Shown: in pieces, positions 26,759 through 36,018 of the stretch
How positions within the stretch are numbered: position 1 is the stretch's first letter
Layout: each line of letters starts with the position of its first letter
NCBI GenBank assembly: GCA_017651515.1
Contig: JAGCCU010000015.1
Location: 1-64,000 of the forward strand
Source: Muribaculaceae bacterium
GTDB taxonomy: Bacteria > Bacteroidota > Bacteroidia > Bacteroidales > Muribaculaceae
Direction of reading: 5' to 3'
Length of the DNA: 64,000 bases
Position numbers and translations under genes: made by a program
Notes under the pieces: generated by a model
Database searches by the model: none
What the model was told of the DNA's origin: nothing
What the model saw: only the letters and a program-made list of their open reading frames with translations

Positions 26759-27037
26759 ATGGAAAAATCTAAAAACTCTGACAACAAGAAGAACGAATCA
26801 TTCGTATTCCCTATAGGGAAGTTTAATATGATTCTCATGGCTATCTGCCTGTTACTCATTGTGGTTGGCTTCTGGATGATGACCGGCAGCGCCAACGAGG
26901 GCAGCGACTTCAACTATACTATCTTCGAGAGCCGTCGCACAACCGTTGGACCAATGATTGCTCTATTGGGATTCGTGCTTATGGCACCTGCCATCCTATG
27001 GCGCCGCAAAGAACGTAACAACGAAGAGGAAAAATAA
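26759..27037 (+). CDS. DUF3098 small membrane protein
   Basis: A 92-residue protein with a charged N-terminus, two membrane helices (about residues 22-42 and 62-80) and a basic/acidic tail. The inter-helix segment SDFNYTIFESRRTTVGP is typical of DUF3098, a Bacteroidota family normally encoded just before uppP as here (3 bp gap). Function unknown; the constant linkage suggests a role with undecaprenyl phosphate recycling or division. Confidence 0.85.
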   Translation: MEKSKNSDNKKNESFVFPIGKFNMILMAICLLLIVVGFWMMTGSANEGSDFNYTIFESRRTTVGPMIALLGFVLMAPAILWRRKERNNEEEK

Positions 27038-27040
27038 GAC

Positions 27041-27886
27041 ATGGACTGGCTACAAGCAATTGTCATTGCGATTGTGGAAGGACTGACCGAGTTCCTTCCT
27101 GTTTCCTCGACTGGACACATGATTATCACTGAGAACATGCTTGGCGTTGACATTAACGACAAGTTTGTGAATGCTTTCACGGTGATCATCCAATTCGGAG
27201 CTATCCTGTCGGTCGTTGTTTTGTATTGGAAACGCTTTTTCCGCTTAAACAAAGTGGAAGACGGTGTAACGGGCTGGAAGGCTTGGTTGCAGAAGTATGA
27301 CTTTTACTGGAAACTGCTGGTAGCTTTTATTCCTGCCGCAGTCATTGGATTGGCATTGGGCGACTTTATCGAGAGCCTGATGGGCAACGTCTGGGTAGTA
27401 GCCGCTATGCTGGTATGCGTAGGTGTACTACTGCTATTTGTTGACAAGTGGTTTGACCATAAGGAAGACAAACCGTTAACCGAACGTCGGGCATTCACCA
27501 TAGGTCTGTACCAGTGCATTTCAATGATTCCAGGCACATCGCGTTCGTTTGCTACCATCGCCGGCGGTATGCAGCAGGGACTGACCCGCAAGACGGCTGC
27601 TGAATTCTCGTTCTTCCTAGCGGTACCCACCATGGCTGCTGCTACTGGATATGAACTTCTCAAGATGCTGCTCAAGCCTGAATACCGCGAGGTTTTGGTA
27701 CAGAATCTCGACGTATTGCTCATTGGATGCATCGTGGCATTCATCGTAGCAATTCTGGCCATTAAATTCTTCATTTCGTTCCTGACGAAATATGGTTTCA
27801 AAGCCTTCGGTTGGTATCGCATCATTGTCGGTGGAGTAATTCTGGCATTACTGCTGACAGGTCATACTCTGCAAATGGTAGATTAA
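27041..27886 (+). CDS. uppP: Undecaprenyl-diphosphatase UppP (BacA)
   Basis: An inner-membrane enzyme that removes one phosphate from undecaprenyl diphosphate, returning the lipid carrier for wall and polysaccharide synthesis. Signature motifs are [14 protein letters not shown] (residues 13-26) and PGTSRS (about 165-170). It has around eight helices and 281 residues, normal for the family. It lies between DUF3098 and truB on one strand. The carrier it recycles is also the likely substrate of the UbiA enzyme at 24 kb. Confidence 0.96.
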   Translation: MDWLQAIVIAIVEGLTEFLPVSSTGHMIITENMLGVDINDKFVNAFTVIIQFGAILSVVVLYWKRFFRLNKVEDGVTGWKAWLQKYDFYWKLLVAFIPAAVIGLALGDFIESLMGNVWVVAAMLVCVGVLLLFVDKWFDHKEDKPLTERRAFTIGLYQCISMIPGTSRSFATIAGGMQQGLTRKTAAEFSFFLAVPTMAAATGYELLKMLLKPEYREVLVQNLDVLLIGCIVAFIVAILAIKFFISFLTKYGFKAFGWYRIIVGGVILALLLTGHTLQMVD

Positions 27887-27921
27887 CCATTTTAATATCT
27901 TGCAATTCTGATTAACACAAA

Positions 27922-28746
27922 ATGCTCAACCCTATTGCCGGTGAAATATTCCACATCGACAAGCCACTGGAAATGACCTCGTTTCTGGCGGTGAAGAAGG
28001 TGCGCAACCTGTTGTGCCGCAAACTTGGCATGCGGCGCATGCACGTAGGTCATGCCGGCACACTTGATCCTTTGGCAAGCGGTGTACTCATCGTATGCAC
28101 CGGCCGCAAGACCAAGCAAATTGACACCCTGCAAGCCGGAATCAAGGAATACATAGCCTGGATACGGTTGGGCGAGACCACGCCGTCGTTCGATATGGAA
28201 ACAGAGGTTGATGCCAGCTACCCATGGGAACATATAACCCGCGAATTGATTGAAGCCACTTTGCAAGAAAAATTCACTGGAACTATTGAACAGGTACCAC
28301 CGGCATTTTCGGCTTGCAAGGTGGATGGCAAACCCGCCTACAAGCTTGCCCGCAAGGGCCGCGACGTGACCATTCGACCAAAAACACTTGTAATCGACGA
28401 GATAGAACTGTTGGAATGCAATCTGCCACAAGAGCCCACCATAACCGTGCGCGTGGTGTGTAGCAAAGGTACTTACATCAGGGCGCTGGCTCGCGACATC
28501 GGAGAGGCTTTGGATAGCGGTGCACACCTCTATGGACTTCGCCGCACTCGTGTTGGTGACATCAGGGTGGAAGACTGTGAATCGTTAGACCATCTACTCG
28601 ACCGTCTGAGCAATGAAAAATACGTTCCTGTGGAACAGGCTCTTGAAGAACTTCTCGAGCAGGAGCGTATCGCCAACCGCGAGCGTGCCGCAGCTGAGAA
28701 GGCTGCACGCAAGAATGCAAAAGACAAAAACGACAGCAATGTATAA
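27922..28746 (+). CDS. truB: tRNA pseudouridine-55 synthase TruB
   Basis: It isomerises uridine 55 in the T loop of tRNAs. The catalytic aspartate is D49 in HAGTLDPLASG. KPLEMTSF near 14-21 and the later CSKGTYIRALARDIG complete the family signature. The C-terminal tail after about residue 235 is rich in Glu, Arg and Lys and probably disordered. It has 274 residues. The 3' end overlaps manA by 8 bp, so the two are co-translated. Confidence 0.96.
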   Translation: MLNPIAGEIFHIDKPLEMTSFLAVKKVRNLLCRKLGMRRMHVGHAGTLDPLASGVLIVCTGRKTKQIDTLQAGIKEYIAWIRLGETTPSFDMETEVDASYPWEHITRELIEATLQEKFTGTIEQVPPAFSACKVDGKPAYKLARKGRDVTIRPKTLVIDEIELLECNLPQEPTITVRVVCSKGTYIRALARDIGEALDSGAHLYGLRRTRVGDIRVEDCESLDHLLDRLSNEKYVPVEQALEELLEQERIANRERAAAEKAARKNAKDKNDSNV

Positions 28747-29719
28747 GTTTCATCCCATATTGAAAAGCGTGCTCTGGGGAGGCAACCGCCTCGCCTCTTT
28801 CAAGCGACTCGATACCAACCAGAACTTCATCGGTGAGAGCTGGGAGATATCGGGTATCTACGGCTATGAGTCGATAGTAGCTTGCGGTAAAGATGCAGGA
28901 CACACCCTGCCGCAACTGATTGCTAAATATCGAGATGCGCTTGTGGGTGAAGACGTTTATTCCCACTATGGCAATGAGTTTCCGCTGTTGGTCAAATTAA
29001 TTGATGCAGCCAAGGACCTGTCGGTACAAGTTCACCCAGATGACGAAATCGCTTCCCTCCGCCACGGCTGCATGGGAAAGACCGAGATGTGGTATGTGAT
29101 TGACTCACAACCAGGAGCGCTTATTCATGCCGGATTCAACAGCGAGATTTCTCCAGAGCAATATGAGAGCATGGTGAAAGACGGTACAATCATGCATGCC
29201 GTAAAGTCGTATGAGTCACACAGCGGCGATATCTTCTTTCTTCCGCCAGGCACCATCCACAGCATTGGAGCGGGCAACTTGATAGCGGAAATACAGCAGA
29301 GCAGCGACATCACATATCGCATTTATGACTACGACCGTCGCGATGCCATGGGAAACAAACGCCCCTTGCACACCGACCTAGCCCGCGCCGCCATCAACTT
29401 TGAAGATATCAGTAGCCGTGCCGTGGATTATGACCGCGGCGATAAGTCCAAGCCATCAACCATTGTTTCTTGCCCGCAATTTATGGTAAACAAGATTACT
29501 GTCCAAGGCACGATGCAATGGGATGTGAACGACGTTCACTCGTTCGTGATAATAATGTGCATTGACGGAGAGGCCGTCATCACTGATGACAGTGCCCTGA
29601 CCAGCGAAGATGACTGTAAGATGACTTTAAAGCGTGGTGATACAATCCTAGTTCCGGCATGTGCCTCACATATCAGCATTTACGGCAGCGCCACCCTCAT
29701 CACGGCACATATCCCGTAA
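28739..29719 (+). CDS. manA: Class I mannose-6-phosphate isomerase
   Basis: A cytosolic zinc enzyme interconverting mannose 6-phosphate and fructose 6-phosphate. The zinc-binding segment VQVHPDDEIA … KTEMWYV lies in the first third, and LPPGTIHSIG supplies a further histidine. I start at the ATG at 28739 (MYKFHPILKSVLWGG), the usual N-terminus, giving 326 residues; the longer frame from 28613 only reads through truB. The last 54 bp overlap the end of dusB on the other strand. It connects mannose released by the GH92 mannosidase at 52 kb to glycolysis. Confidence 0.93.
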   Translation: MYKFHPILKSVLWGGNRLASFKRLDTNQNFIGESWEISGIYGYESIVACGKDAGHTLPQLIAKYRDALVGEDVYSHYGNEFPLLVKLIDAAKDLSVQVHPDDEIASLRHGCMGKTEMWYVIDSQPGALIHAGFNSEISPEQYESMVKDGTIMHAVKSYESHSGDIFFLPPGTIHSIGAGNLIAEIQQSSDITYRIYDYDRRDAMGNKRPLHTDLARAAINFEDISSRAVDYDRGDKSKPSTIVSCPQFMVNKITVQGTMQWDVNDVHSFVIIMCIDGEAVITDDSALTSEDDCKMTLKRGDTILVPACASHISIYGSATLITAHIP

Positions 29720-30712
29720 TTCCTCAGGGTCTTTTCCAAGCCAGTTTTGTTCCACATTATCTAGTATTGCCTCCAATTCGGCGCGAGTCTCGGCACGTAG
29801 CATGGCTATGCGCGTCGGACGGAAGTTGTACAATCCCTTAAATAATGGAGTTGCAGCCAAGTGTCGACGTATGTGCGTAATGCCACGACGCTCGTCAATA
29901 CGGTCGATGCTCTCGGCTATCTGGCGGCGTATCAGCGCCATTTTCTCATGGTAGTCAATCTCGTGAATTGTGCCATCGGCAAGATATTGCTTCATCTCTC
30001 GGAAAATCCACGGAGCACCTATCGACGCACGACCCACCATAACACCATCAACGCCGTACTGCTCAAAACATTCGCGCAGACGCTGAGGAGTGGTCACATC
30101 ACCATTGCCTATGATGGGGATGCGCATGCGTGGATTGTTCTTCACGGCACCAATCAGTGTCCAGTCGGCCACACCGTTATAAAGCTGCGAGCGCGTGCGG
30201 CCGTGGATGGTCAACGCTTGGATGCCGCAATCCTGCAACTGCTCGGCAAGTTCGACTATTATCTTGTTGTCGTGGTCCCAACCCAGACGCGTCTTCACCG
30301 TCACGGGAAGCGATACAGCATTCACCACTTCGCGTGTGATTTCGAGCATTAACGGCACGTTGCGCAACATACCTGCCCCGGCACCTTTTCCTGCTACTTT
30401 CTTCACAGGACAGCCAAAGTTGATGTCGATTACCTCGGGCTGTGCGGCCTCAGCAATGCGTGCAGCCTCGACCATAGCCTCGACTGTGCGGCCGTAAATC
30501 TGTATGGCTGCAGGACGTTCTCCAGACAAGATGGTGAGCTTACGCATCGTGCTGTCGATGTTACGCACAAGGGCATCGGCACTGACAAACTCGGTATATA
30601 CCATATCGGCACCCTGTTCACGGCAAATCTGCCGGAACGACTGGTCGGTAACGTCTTCCATCGGCGCAAGCATCACCGGACGCTCACCTAAATCTATGGT
30701 GCCTATTTTCAT
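29666..30712 (-). CDS. dusB: tRNA-dihydrouridine synthase (DusB-like)
   Basis: An FMN enzyme that reduces uridines in the tRNA D loop. The TIM-barrel start PVMLAPMEDVTDQSFR is typical. The catalytic-loop signature DINFGCPVKKVAGKGAGAGM follows near residue 97, then TVKTRLGWD, the HGRTRSQ motif and IGNGDV. The length of 348 residues suits DusB. It is the last gene of the mtaB-GT2-dusB operon, with a 5-bp gap to the GT2 gene, and its 3' end runs 54 bp into manA. Confidence 0.92.
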   Translation of the reverse strand: MKIGTIDLGERPVMLAPMEDVTDQSFRQICREQGADMVYTEFVSADALVRNIDSTMRKLTILSGERPAAIQIYGRTVEAMVEAARIAEAAQPEVIDINFGCPVKKVAGKGAGAGMLRNVPLMLEITREVVNAVSLPVTVKTRLGWDHDNKIIVELAEQLQDCGIQALTIHGRTRSQLYNGVADWTLIGAVKNNPRMRIPIIGNGDVTTPQRLRECFEQYGVDGVMVGRASIGAPWIFREMKQYLADGTIHEIDYHEKMALIRRQIAESIDRIDERRGITHIRRHLAATPLFKGLYNFRPTRIAMLRAETRAELEAILDNVEQNWLGKDPEELRDMCRDEGGAAVNADM

Positions 30713-30717
30713 TCTGT

Positions 30718-31719
30718 CTAAAATTTAGTACGATGATGCAGGTAATGGTCTGTAACTATGTTGCATTTACATTCTGGCATTTCCTTCAGCAAGTTGCGTT
30801 CAGGCTGACCGTAATACGCTTCACGCATCTTGCGGAAGTCTCGATGTGCACGCAATATTGCTCGAGCATCGCCCCAGTGCCTTTTCGTCAAAGCCATACC
30901 GAACGCCAGTGTATCGTATAAACGTCTAATGAACAATAGTTTTTTCCCTTCTTTTCTAGGAAGATTCTTGTGGAGCAACAGAAGGTTGTTACGGAAGTTC
31001 AAGTATGTCTTTTGTGGATTACCCTGAGGCAGACTTGCTCCACCTAAATGATAGACCCGACTCTGTGGTATCATGCGCACGTCGCTGCCTGCCAAGTGAA
31101 TACGCCAACACAGGTCTATCTCTTCCATGTGGGCAAAGAATGCGCCATCAAGTCCGCCCACCTTGGTGAATAAAGCACTACGTACCATCAGGCAAGCACC
31201 ACTGCCCCACAATATGCTGGGAGTGATATTGTCATACTGCCCATTGTCTTCTTCAAGGCACTCGAAGATGCGACCACGACAGAAGGGATAGCCGTGGCAG
31301 TCTAAGTAGCCACCGGCAGCTCCTGCATATTCAAACACATCATGATCCTCGCCGTCATGAAGCAGTTTCGGCTGTACGGCACCTACGTCGGGATGACTTT
31401 CCATATAATCAAATAGCGGCTCCAGCCAACATGCTGGCGTACGCACATCGTTGTTTAGCAGAACTATATATGGATAGTCTATTTGTGCAATGGCACGGTT
31501 GTACCCATCGGCAAAGCCAAAGTTTGCTCCGAGTCTAATCGTCTTAACCGTCGGAAATTCCGAGTGTATTATATCAAGGCTTTCATCAGTGCTACCATTG
31601 TCAGCCACAATTATATCGGCATAATCGCTCGGCGTGTTTTCCAACACGGTAGGCAGGTAACGGCGCAACAGTTTCTCACCGTTCCAATTGAGTATTATTA
31701 TAGCTACTTTCTTTGACAT
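30718..31719 (-). CDS. Family 2 glycosyltransferase (rhamnosyltransferase-like)
   Basis: A 333-residue GT-A-fold enzyme without membrane helices. The N-terminal AIIILNWNG is followed by VADNGSTD (about 40-47), the metal-binding LLNNDV (88-93) and the acid motif HMEEIDLCWR near 198-207. This pattern is closest to WbbL-type rhamnosyltransferases that build O-antigen or wall polysaccharide, but the sugar cannot be assigned. Its ATG overlaps the mtaB stop codon as ATGA, so the pair is coupled, an unexplained partnership of a glycosyltransferase with tRNA-modifying enzymes on both sides. Confidence 0.88.
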   Translation of the reverse strand: MSKKVAIIILNWNGEKLLRRYLPTVLENTPSDYADIIVADNGSTDESLDIIHSEFPTVKTIRLGANFGFADGYNRAIAQIDYPYIVLLNNDVRTPACWLEPLFDYMESHPDVGAVQPKLLHDGEDHDVFEYAGAAGGYLDCHGYPFCRGRIFECLEEDNGQYDNITPSILWGSGACLMVRSALFTKVGGLDGAFFAHMEEIDLCWRIHLAGSDVRMIPQSRVYHLGGASLPQGNPQKTYLNFRNNLLLLHKNLPRKEGKKLLFIRRLYDTLAFGMALTKRHWGDARAILRAHRDFRKMREAYYGQPERNLLKEMPECKCNIVTDHYLHHRTKF

Positions 31720-33029
31720 CAGGCATTTATAATTTGCGCATTAACAGTAAGGTCTTCATTTAAGCTCAACAGCTTAATCGACACCACACGATTAACCAGA
31801 GCATCGTCGGGGGTAACATTCACGCGGATATAGTTATCGGTAAACCCGTGCATAGGGGCGTCGCCGTGACGTTGTTCCAACAACACCGGTCTGATAGTAC
31901 CAAGATAACTAGTAATGAACTCGCGCTGCTTAGCATCGCTCAAAGCAATCATGCGTGCTGCACGCTGTTGCTTGGTGCGCTGATCCACTACATATGGTAT
32001 CCGCAATGCCGAAGTGCCAGGCCGCTCGCTATAGGGGAACACGTGCAAGTGTTGCAAGCTTAATGATTTAACGAACTCATAGCTCTCCTCAAACAACTCG
32101 TCGGTTTCACCACGACTGCCAACCATCACGTCCACACCTATGAAACAGTCGGGCATCAACTCGTGGCAGCGGTTTACAACGCAGGCAAAAAGTTCGCGGT
32201 CGTAATGACGACGCATGAGCTTCAGCACCTCATTGCTGCCACATTGCAGCGGAATGTGAAAATGCGGCATGAATGCTCTGGATTGTGCACAGAATGTGAT
32301 AATCTCGTCAGTTAGCAGGTCTGGCTCGAGCGATGAAATGCGATAGCGCTCTATCTCAGTAATCTGATCCAATGCACGAAGCAGATCAATAAGATGCTCA
32401 TCGGTGTTCTTGCCGAAATCGCCGATGTTCACGCCGGTTATCACAATCTCCTTTCCGCCTTCGCGTGCCACCTGCCGAGCCTGCGCCACCAGGCTGTCGA
32501 TGGTGCCACTGCGACTACGTCCGCGAGCCATAGGTATGGTGCAATAGCTGCAGTAGTAGTCGCAACCATCCTGCACCTTGAGCCAGTAGCGGGTACGGTC
32601 GCCGCGTTCACACGATGGAGAAAAACGGCGTATGTCCTGCAGTCGGGTCACCGCTACTGTCTGCCGATGGTCTTCGAACCATTGTTCTACATATTGGGCA
32701 ATGTCAAGCTTCTGCTCGCTGCCCAACACGATGTCAACGCCTGGCAGTTCGGCCACTTCCTGACTCTTTAGCTGGGCATAGCAACCGGTGACTATCATAA
32801 GTGCATCGGGGTAACGCTTAACCAAACTACGTATGTGCTGGCGGCATTTGCGATCGGCAAGTTCTGTCACGCTGCAGGTATTCACCACGCATAAATCGGG
32901 CGCATTGTCTGCTCCGACAGCGACATAGCCACGCTCCCCCAGCAGCTTGCCAATGGTGGCGGTTTCCGAGAAATTGAGTTTGCACCCTAAAGTCTCAATT
33001 TTATATGTTCTCAGTGCGTTTGCTTCCAT
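31719..33029 (-). CDS. mtaB: tRNA t6A37 methylthiotransferase MtaB
   Basis: A radical-SAM enzyme with two 4Fe-4S clusters that adds a methylthio group to t6A at tRNA position 37. The N-terminal cluster motif begins at TLGCKLNFSE. The radical-SAM CxxxCxxC is in CDYYCSYCTIP, and a C-terminal TRAM-like domain follows. It lacks the longer insertions of MiaB, and a MiaB gene is present at 45 kb. I start at the ATG at 33029 (MEANALRTYK), because the earlier ATG at 33041 lies inside the promoter's -7 element. The protein is then 436 residues. Confidence 0.92.
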   Translation of the reverse strand: MEANALRTYKIETLGCKLNFSETATIGKLLGERGYVAVGADNAPDLCVVNTCSVTELADRKCRQHIRSLVKRYPDALMIVTGCYAQLKSQEVAELPGVDIVLGSEQKLDIAQYVEQWFEDHRQTVAVTRLQDIRRFSPSCERGDRTRYWLKVQDGCDYYCSYCTIPMARGRSRSGTIDSLVAQARQVAREGGKEIVITGVNIGDFGKNTDEHLIDLLRALDQITEIERYRISSLEPDLLTDEIITFCAQSRAFMPHFHIPLQCGSNEVLKLMRRHYDRELFACVVNRCHELMPDCFIGVDVMVGSRGETDELFEESYEFVKSLSLQHLHVFPYSERPGTSALRIPYVVDQRTKQQRAARMIALSDAKQREFITSYLGTIRPVLLEQRHGDAPMHGFTDNYIRVNVTPDDALVNRVVSIKLLSLNEDLTVNAQIINA

Positions 33030-33038
33030 TTCCCGGTG

Positions 33039-33046
33039 CAAAATTA
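33039..33046 (-). promoter_or_regulatory. mtaB promoter -7 element, decides the start codon
   Basis: The minus strand reads TAATTTTG here. A transcript starting some seven bases downstream would exclude the ATG at 33041 and leave only a few bases before the ATG at 33029, a nearly leaderless mRNA. The -33 box is unclear. Confidence 0.55.
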
Positions 33047-33107
33047 GTAAGAATTAAATTAAGGTAAGGCAAGCAAACCCAAAAAACCACAAACTCCACA
33101 AGTTAAT

Positions 33108-34421
33108 CTATGTAAACCTAGTTTGTATTATTAGGTTTGAACGGAGTTTGAGCCAGATGATGGTTTGGACGATGCCTCGGAGGACGAGATAGATGACGAA
33201 GGCGAGCCAGAGGCGGTGGTTGCCCATTGTGACTGGCAATGCCCAATAAATAAGTGCGAAAGCGGCACTTGCCACTGCCACGGCAAGCAGCATACCTCGG
33301 CTGCGGGTAAGACCGATAAACACGCCATCCCACACAAAGGCAGCCATCCCGGCAATTGGCAACAGTGCGCACCACCAGCGATAGTCCATGGCAGTGTCAA
33401 TCACCGTGCGCTCATCGGTAAGGATGATGAATATTAGTTGGGGGAAGGAATAAAGTATCGTGAATACGACGGTCAGTGCCATTGCCCAAACAAACAGCCT
33501 CCGCACGCACAACTGTAAACGTGAGCCGTTGGCCTCGCCGTAGTATTTCCCAACGAGAGCCTCGCCAGCAAAGGCAATGCCGTCGAGGAAGTAGGCAAAG
33601 AGAGTGTTCAGCTGCTGAATAAGGGCATTGGCAGCAAGAATCAGGTCGCCACTGCGGGCACCTATCGCCACTACGGCGAGATTGACCAGCATAAGCAAGA
33701 AGCTGCGGATGAAAATGTCGCCACTGACCTTGAAAAAGCGCATAGCACCGAACTGCGTACTGGAAGACTGTACCACCTCACCTTGCGGCATAGCATTGAG
33801 ATGTCGGGCAACAAGCAGGCCAGCATAGGCCAGTCCCAGCCACTCGGCAATGAGCGTACCTACTGCAATACCGGTAAATCCCATGTGCAAGGCATATACG
33901 GCAATGAGACTCGCAATGATGTTCAGCACGTTTACCACTATCGACACCATCATGGCCCCCTTGGAGTCCTGCATTCCCAGAAGCCATCCCTTGATAGCCA
34001 TCATGACCAGCACCGGCGGTGCTCCCCAAACGACAATATAGTAATAGTTCACTGCAAGCTCACGCACCTCGGCCGATGGGTCAATTATCCACATTGTCAG
34101 CGACAGCAATGGCACTTGCAGCACGATAATGGCAAGCGACACTGCCAACGCTACCAAGCATGCCTGTTTGAGCACGCGGCGGCTGGCGGCAGTTTCGCCT
34201 TTACCAAAAGTCTGCGCAGTGAGCCCAGAGGTGCTCATGCGCAGAAATCCGAAATTCCAATAAACCAGGTTGAAGATCATCGAGCCTACTGCAATGGCAC
34301 CGATAAAGGCTGCCGAACCCAGATGCCCTGCAATGGCCGTGTCGAGCAATCCCAGCAGCGGGATGGTGACGTTGGCAATGATAGCAGGCAGGGCTATGTG
34401 CAGTATCTCGCGATTCATCAA
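33108..34421 (-). CDS. MATE-family efflux transporter
   Basis: A 437-residue inner-membrane protein with twelve predicted helices in two homologous halves. The N-terminus NREILHIALPAIIANVTIPLLGLLDTAI and the segment NALIQQLNTLFAYFLDGIAFAGEALVG are typical of the DinF-like MATE branch. Members export drugs or metabolites in exchange for Na+ or H+; the substrate is not predictable. It follows the GYF_2 gene by 14 bp and is probably co-transcribed with it. Confidence 0.92.
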   Translation of the reverse strand: MMNREILHIALPAIIANVTIPLLGLLDTAIAGHLGSAAFIGAIAVGSMIFNLVYWNFGFLRMSTSGLTAQTFGKGETAASRRVLKQACLVALAVSLAIIVLQVPLLSLTMWIIDPSAEVRELAVNYYYIVVWGAPPVLVMMAIKGWLLGMQDSKGAMMVSIVVNVLNIIASLIAVYALHMGFTGIAVGTLIAEWLGLAYAGLLVARHLNAMPQGEVVQSSSTQFGAMRFFKVSGDIFIRSFLLMLVNLAVVAIGARSGDLILAANALIQQLNTLFAYFLDGIAFAGEALVGKYYGEANGSRLQLCVRRLFVWAMALTVVFTILYSFPQLIFIILTDERTVIDTAMDYRWWCALLPIAGMAAFVWDGVFIGLTRSRGMLLAVAVASAAFALIYWALPVTMGNHRLWLAFVIYLVLRGIVQTIIWLKLRSNLIIQTRFT

Positions 34422-34435
34422 CGAATGCGTTTGGC

Positions 34436-35422
34436 TCAGTTGCCGTTACCCATGCGGTCAATCTGTTTCTTCGCCCACTCCTTGGCGGTCTTGATTGCCT
34501 CACGCTTAGCCTTCACGGCAAGACTGTCGAGCAGTTCCTCGGCAGGATTTGAAGAGCGTTTTTCCTCCAAAACACTGTCTTCATCGGACGGTGTAGCCAG
34601 ATAACTGTCCTCTTCATCAGCGGGATCCTCACTAATTGTAGGCTCACTTTGCTTCACAGAAGGCTTATCGTCAATTCCTACCTTTTCCTTTAGGGCTTTC
34701 AGCAAGAATCGATCTACATCGGCAGCATCAAAGGTAAACACATGATTCAAAACACCTATAGAAACCAACTTCGACTCATCACCGATTTTAAAGTGTCCGA
34801 CCGAGCAAACACCATAGTTATCCACATCCAGATATTGATCTATTGCGAAGTCAACACCCTGACCCGATATCCACTCGATGGCTCCAGTGACTATTGACGG
34901 CATTCCCCATTCATCCACAGACTGAATCTTGTCACCTATCCACTCTCGCGATGACTGAGAAATTGCATCCTTGTGGTCCTGTCGTGCCGGACATGTCACA
35001 GCAAGCACACCACCAAGAATCACCAATATTAGCAGTCCAAGCAGAAACTTGATTCCACAGCCACTGTTTTTCTTCTGTTTCACTGGGGCCGATTGGGTTG
35101 AGCTAGGACCTGCAGGCGGAGCCGTCGTGGTCTTGTCCCACTGTGAGTAGTCTTCAGCCGGCTTCGGTGCGGCTTCTTGAACAGGTTCATTAGTCAACGG
35201 AGCCACATAAGGAGGCGGTGTGACTCCCGAATGCCCCATGTGATTCTGGAACTGCATCTGTTGTAACAGCGATGTGAGTTCTGCCACATCGCCTGCCTGT
35301 TTCCAGTCATCCATACCAGAGGTCCACACTTCAGTTTCGGGCGTGATGGCCATCTCTGCGAGTTGCTCAATGGTAAACGGCCCTTGTTGCTGTCCATTTA
35401 CTATAACAAAAAACTCTTTCAT
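34436..35422 (-). CDS. GYF_2 (DUF4339) domain protein with one membrane helix
   Basis: A 328-residue protein. The N-terminal GYF_2 domain (about residues 1-55) carries VNGQQQGPFTIEQL and WTSGMDDWKQA. A Pro/Ala-rich disordered stretch, a basic KQKKNSG and one membrane helix (about 118-140) follow. A globular domain (about 145-255, ending near DAADVDRFLL) resembles DUF4359, then an acidic low-complexity region and a Lys-rich end. I use the ATG at 35422, where the GYF_2 domain begins, not the upstream one at 35458. GYF_2 domains are thought to bind peptides; the function is unknown. A second GYF_2 gene lies at 49.5 kb. Confidence 0.8.
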   Translation of the reverse strand: MKEFFVIVNGQQQGPFTIEQLAEMAITPETEVWTSGMDDWKQAGDVAELTSLLQQMQFQNHMGHSGVTPPPYVAPLTNEPVQEAAPKPAEDYSQWDKTTTAPPAGPSSTQSAPVKQKKNSGCGIKFLLGLLILVILGGVLAVTCPARQDHKDAISQSSREWIGDKIQSVDEWGMPSIVTGAIEWISGQGVDFAIDQYLDVDNYGVCSVGHFKIGDESKLVSIGVLNHVFTFDAADVDRFLLKALKEKVGIDDKPSVKQSEPTISEDPADEEDSYLATPSDEDSVLEEKRSSNPAEELLDSLAVKAKREAIKTAKEWAKKQIDRMGNGN

Positions 35423-35542
35423 CGTTTTACTATTTTGATTGTGAATTAAAAAAATCACGTGTTAGACTTATAAGGATATAAAAAGTTTATTCCACCAGAT
35501 TTACTAATTAATCATCTATAAATAAGTCCAAACATCAATGCG

Positions 35543-35574
35543 CAAATTTATATAGTTTTTTCTGACTAAACAAG
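35543..35574 (-). promoter_or_regulatory. Promoter of the GYF_2-MATE operon
   Basis: On the minus strand CTTG (35574-35571), 20 bp, TAAATTTG (35550-35543), fitting the Bacteroidota consensus. The leader would be about 115 nt. Confidence 0.55.
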
Positions 35575-35665
35575 AAAAACGGAATCAAGATTCGATTCAA
35601 AATTGTTCAAAATAAAAAAGTGCTGAAAGCAACTTGCCCACAGCACCTTAAACCACGCTAAAGCG

Positions 35666-35737
35666 TACCCCCGCTGGGAATCGAACCCAAATTTTAGGTT
35701 TAGGAAACCCACGTTCTATCCATTGAACTACAAGGGC
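35666..35737 (-). tRNA. tRNA-Arg (anticodon CCU)
   Basis: On the minus strand the acceptor GCCCTTG pairs with CGGGGGT (three wobble pairs), with discriminator A. The anticodon stem TGGGT/ACCTA closes the loop TTCCTAA, giving CCT. The T arm TTGGG-TTCGATT-CCCAG is clear. The 3' CCA is not encoded. Confidence 0.94.
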
Positions 35738-35768
35738 AAACTTATTGATGAACTCTGTTAATCCTGTG

Positions 35769-35799
35769 CAAAGGTAGCAATTTCATTTAAACTGACAAA
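35769..35799 (-). promoter_or_regulatory. tRNA-Arg promoter
   Basis: On the minus strand TTTG (35799-35796), 19 bp, TACCTTTG (35776-35769), an exact consensus match 31 bp before the tRNA. Confidence 0.75.
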
Positions 35800-35969
35800 T
35801 AATAAATCAAAAAATATTTTTTGAAAGGTGTTGAAAGTGTTCAATTTTACAAGTATTTCAATCACATATTCTCAACTCAATGAAACACTTAGATAATCGA
35901 TTGAGTTTGTCAATCTTATTAAAATTGTTTAAACTAAAACCCTGATGGCAGTAAAAATATAGTTTTCAC

Positions 35970-36000
35970 TTTGACACACAAGAAAATTGAAATATCTTTG
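35970..36000 (+). promoter_or_regulatory. miaA promoter
   Basis: TTTG (35970-35973), 19 bp, TATCTTTG (35993-36000). The ATG at 36019 is only 18 bp after the -7 element, so the leader is about ten bases. Confidence 0.7.
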
Positions 36001-36018
36001 TAGATTGAATTTTTGTAT

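Noticed and set aside
28613..28738. Longer manA start
   Set aside because: The added 42 residues are truB read in another frame; the family N-terminus begins at 28739.
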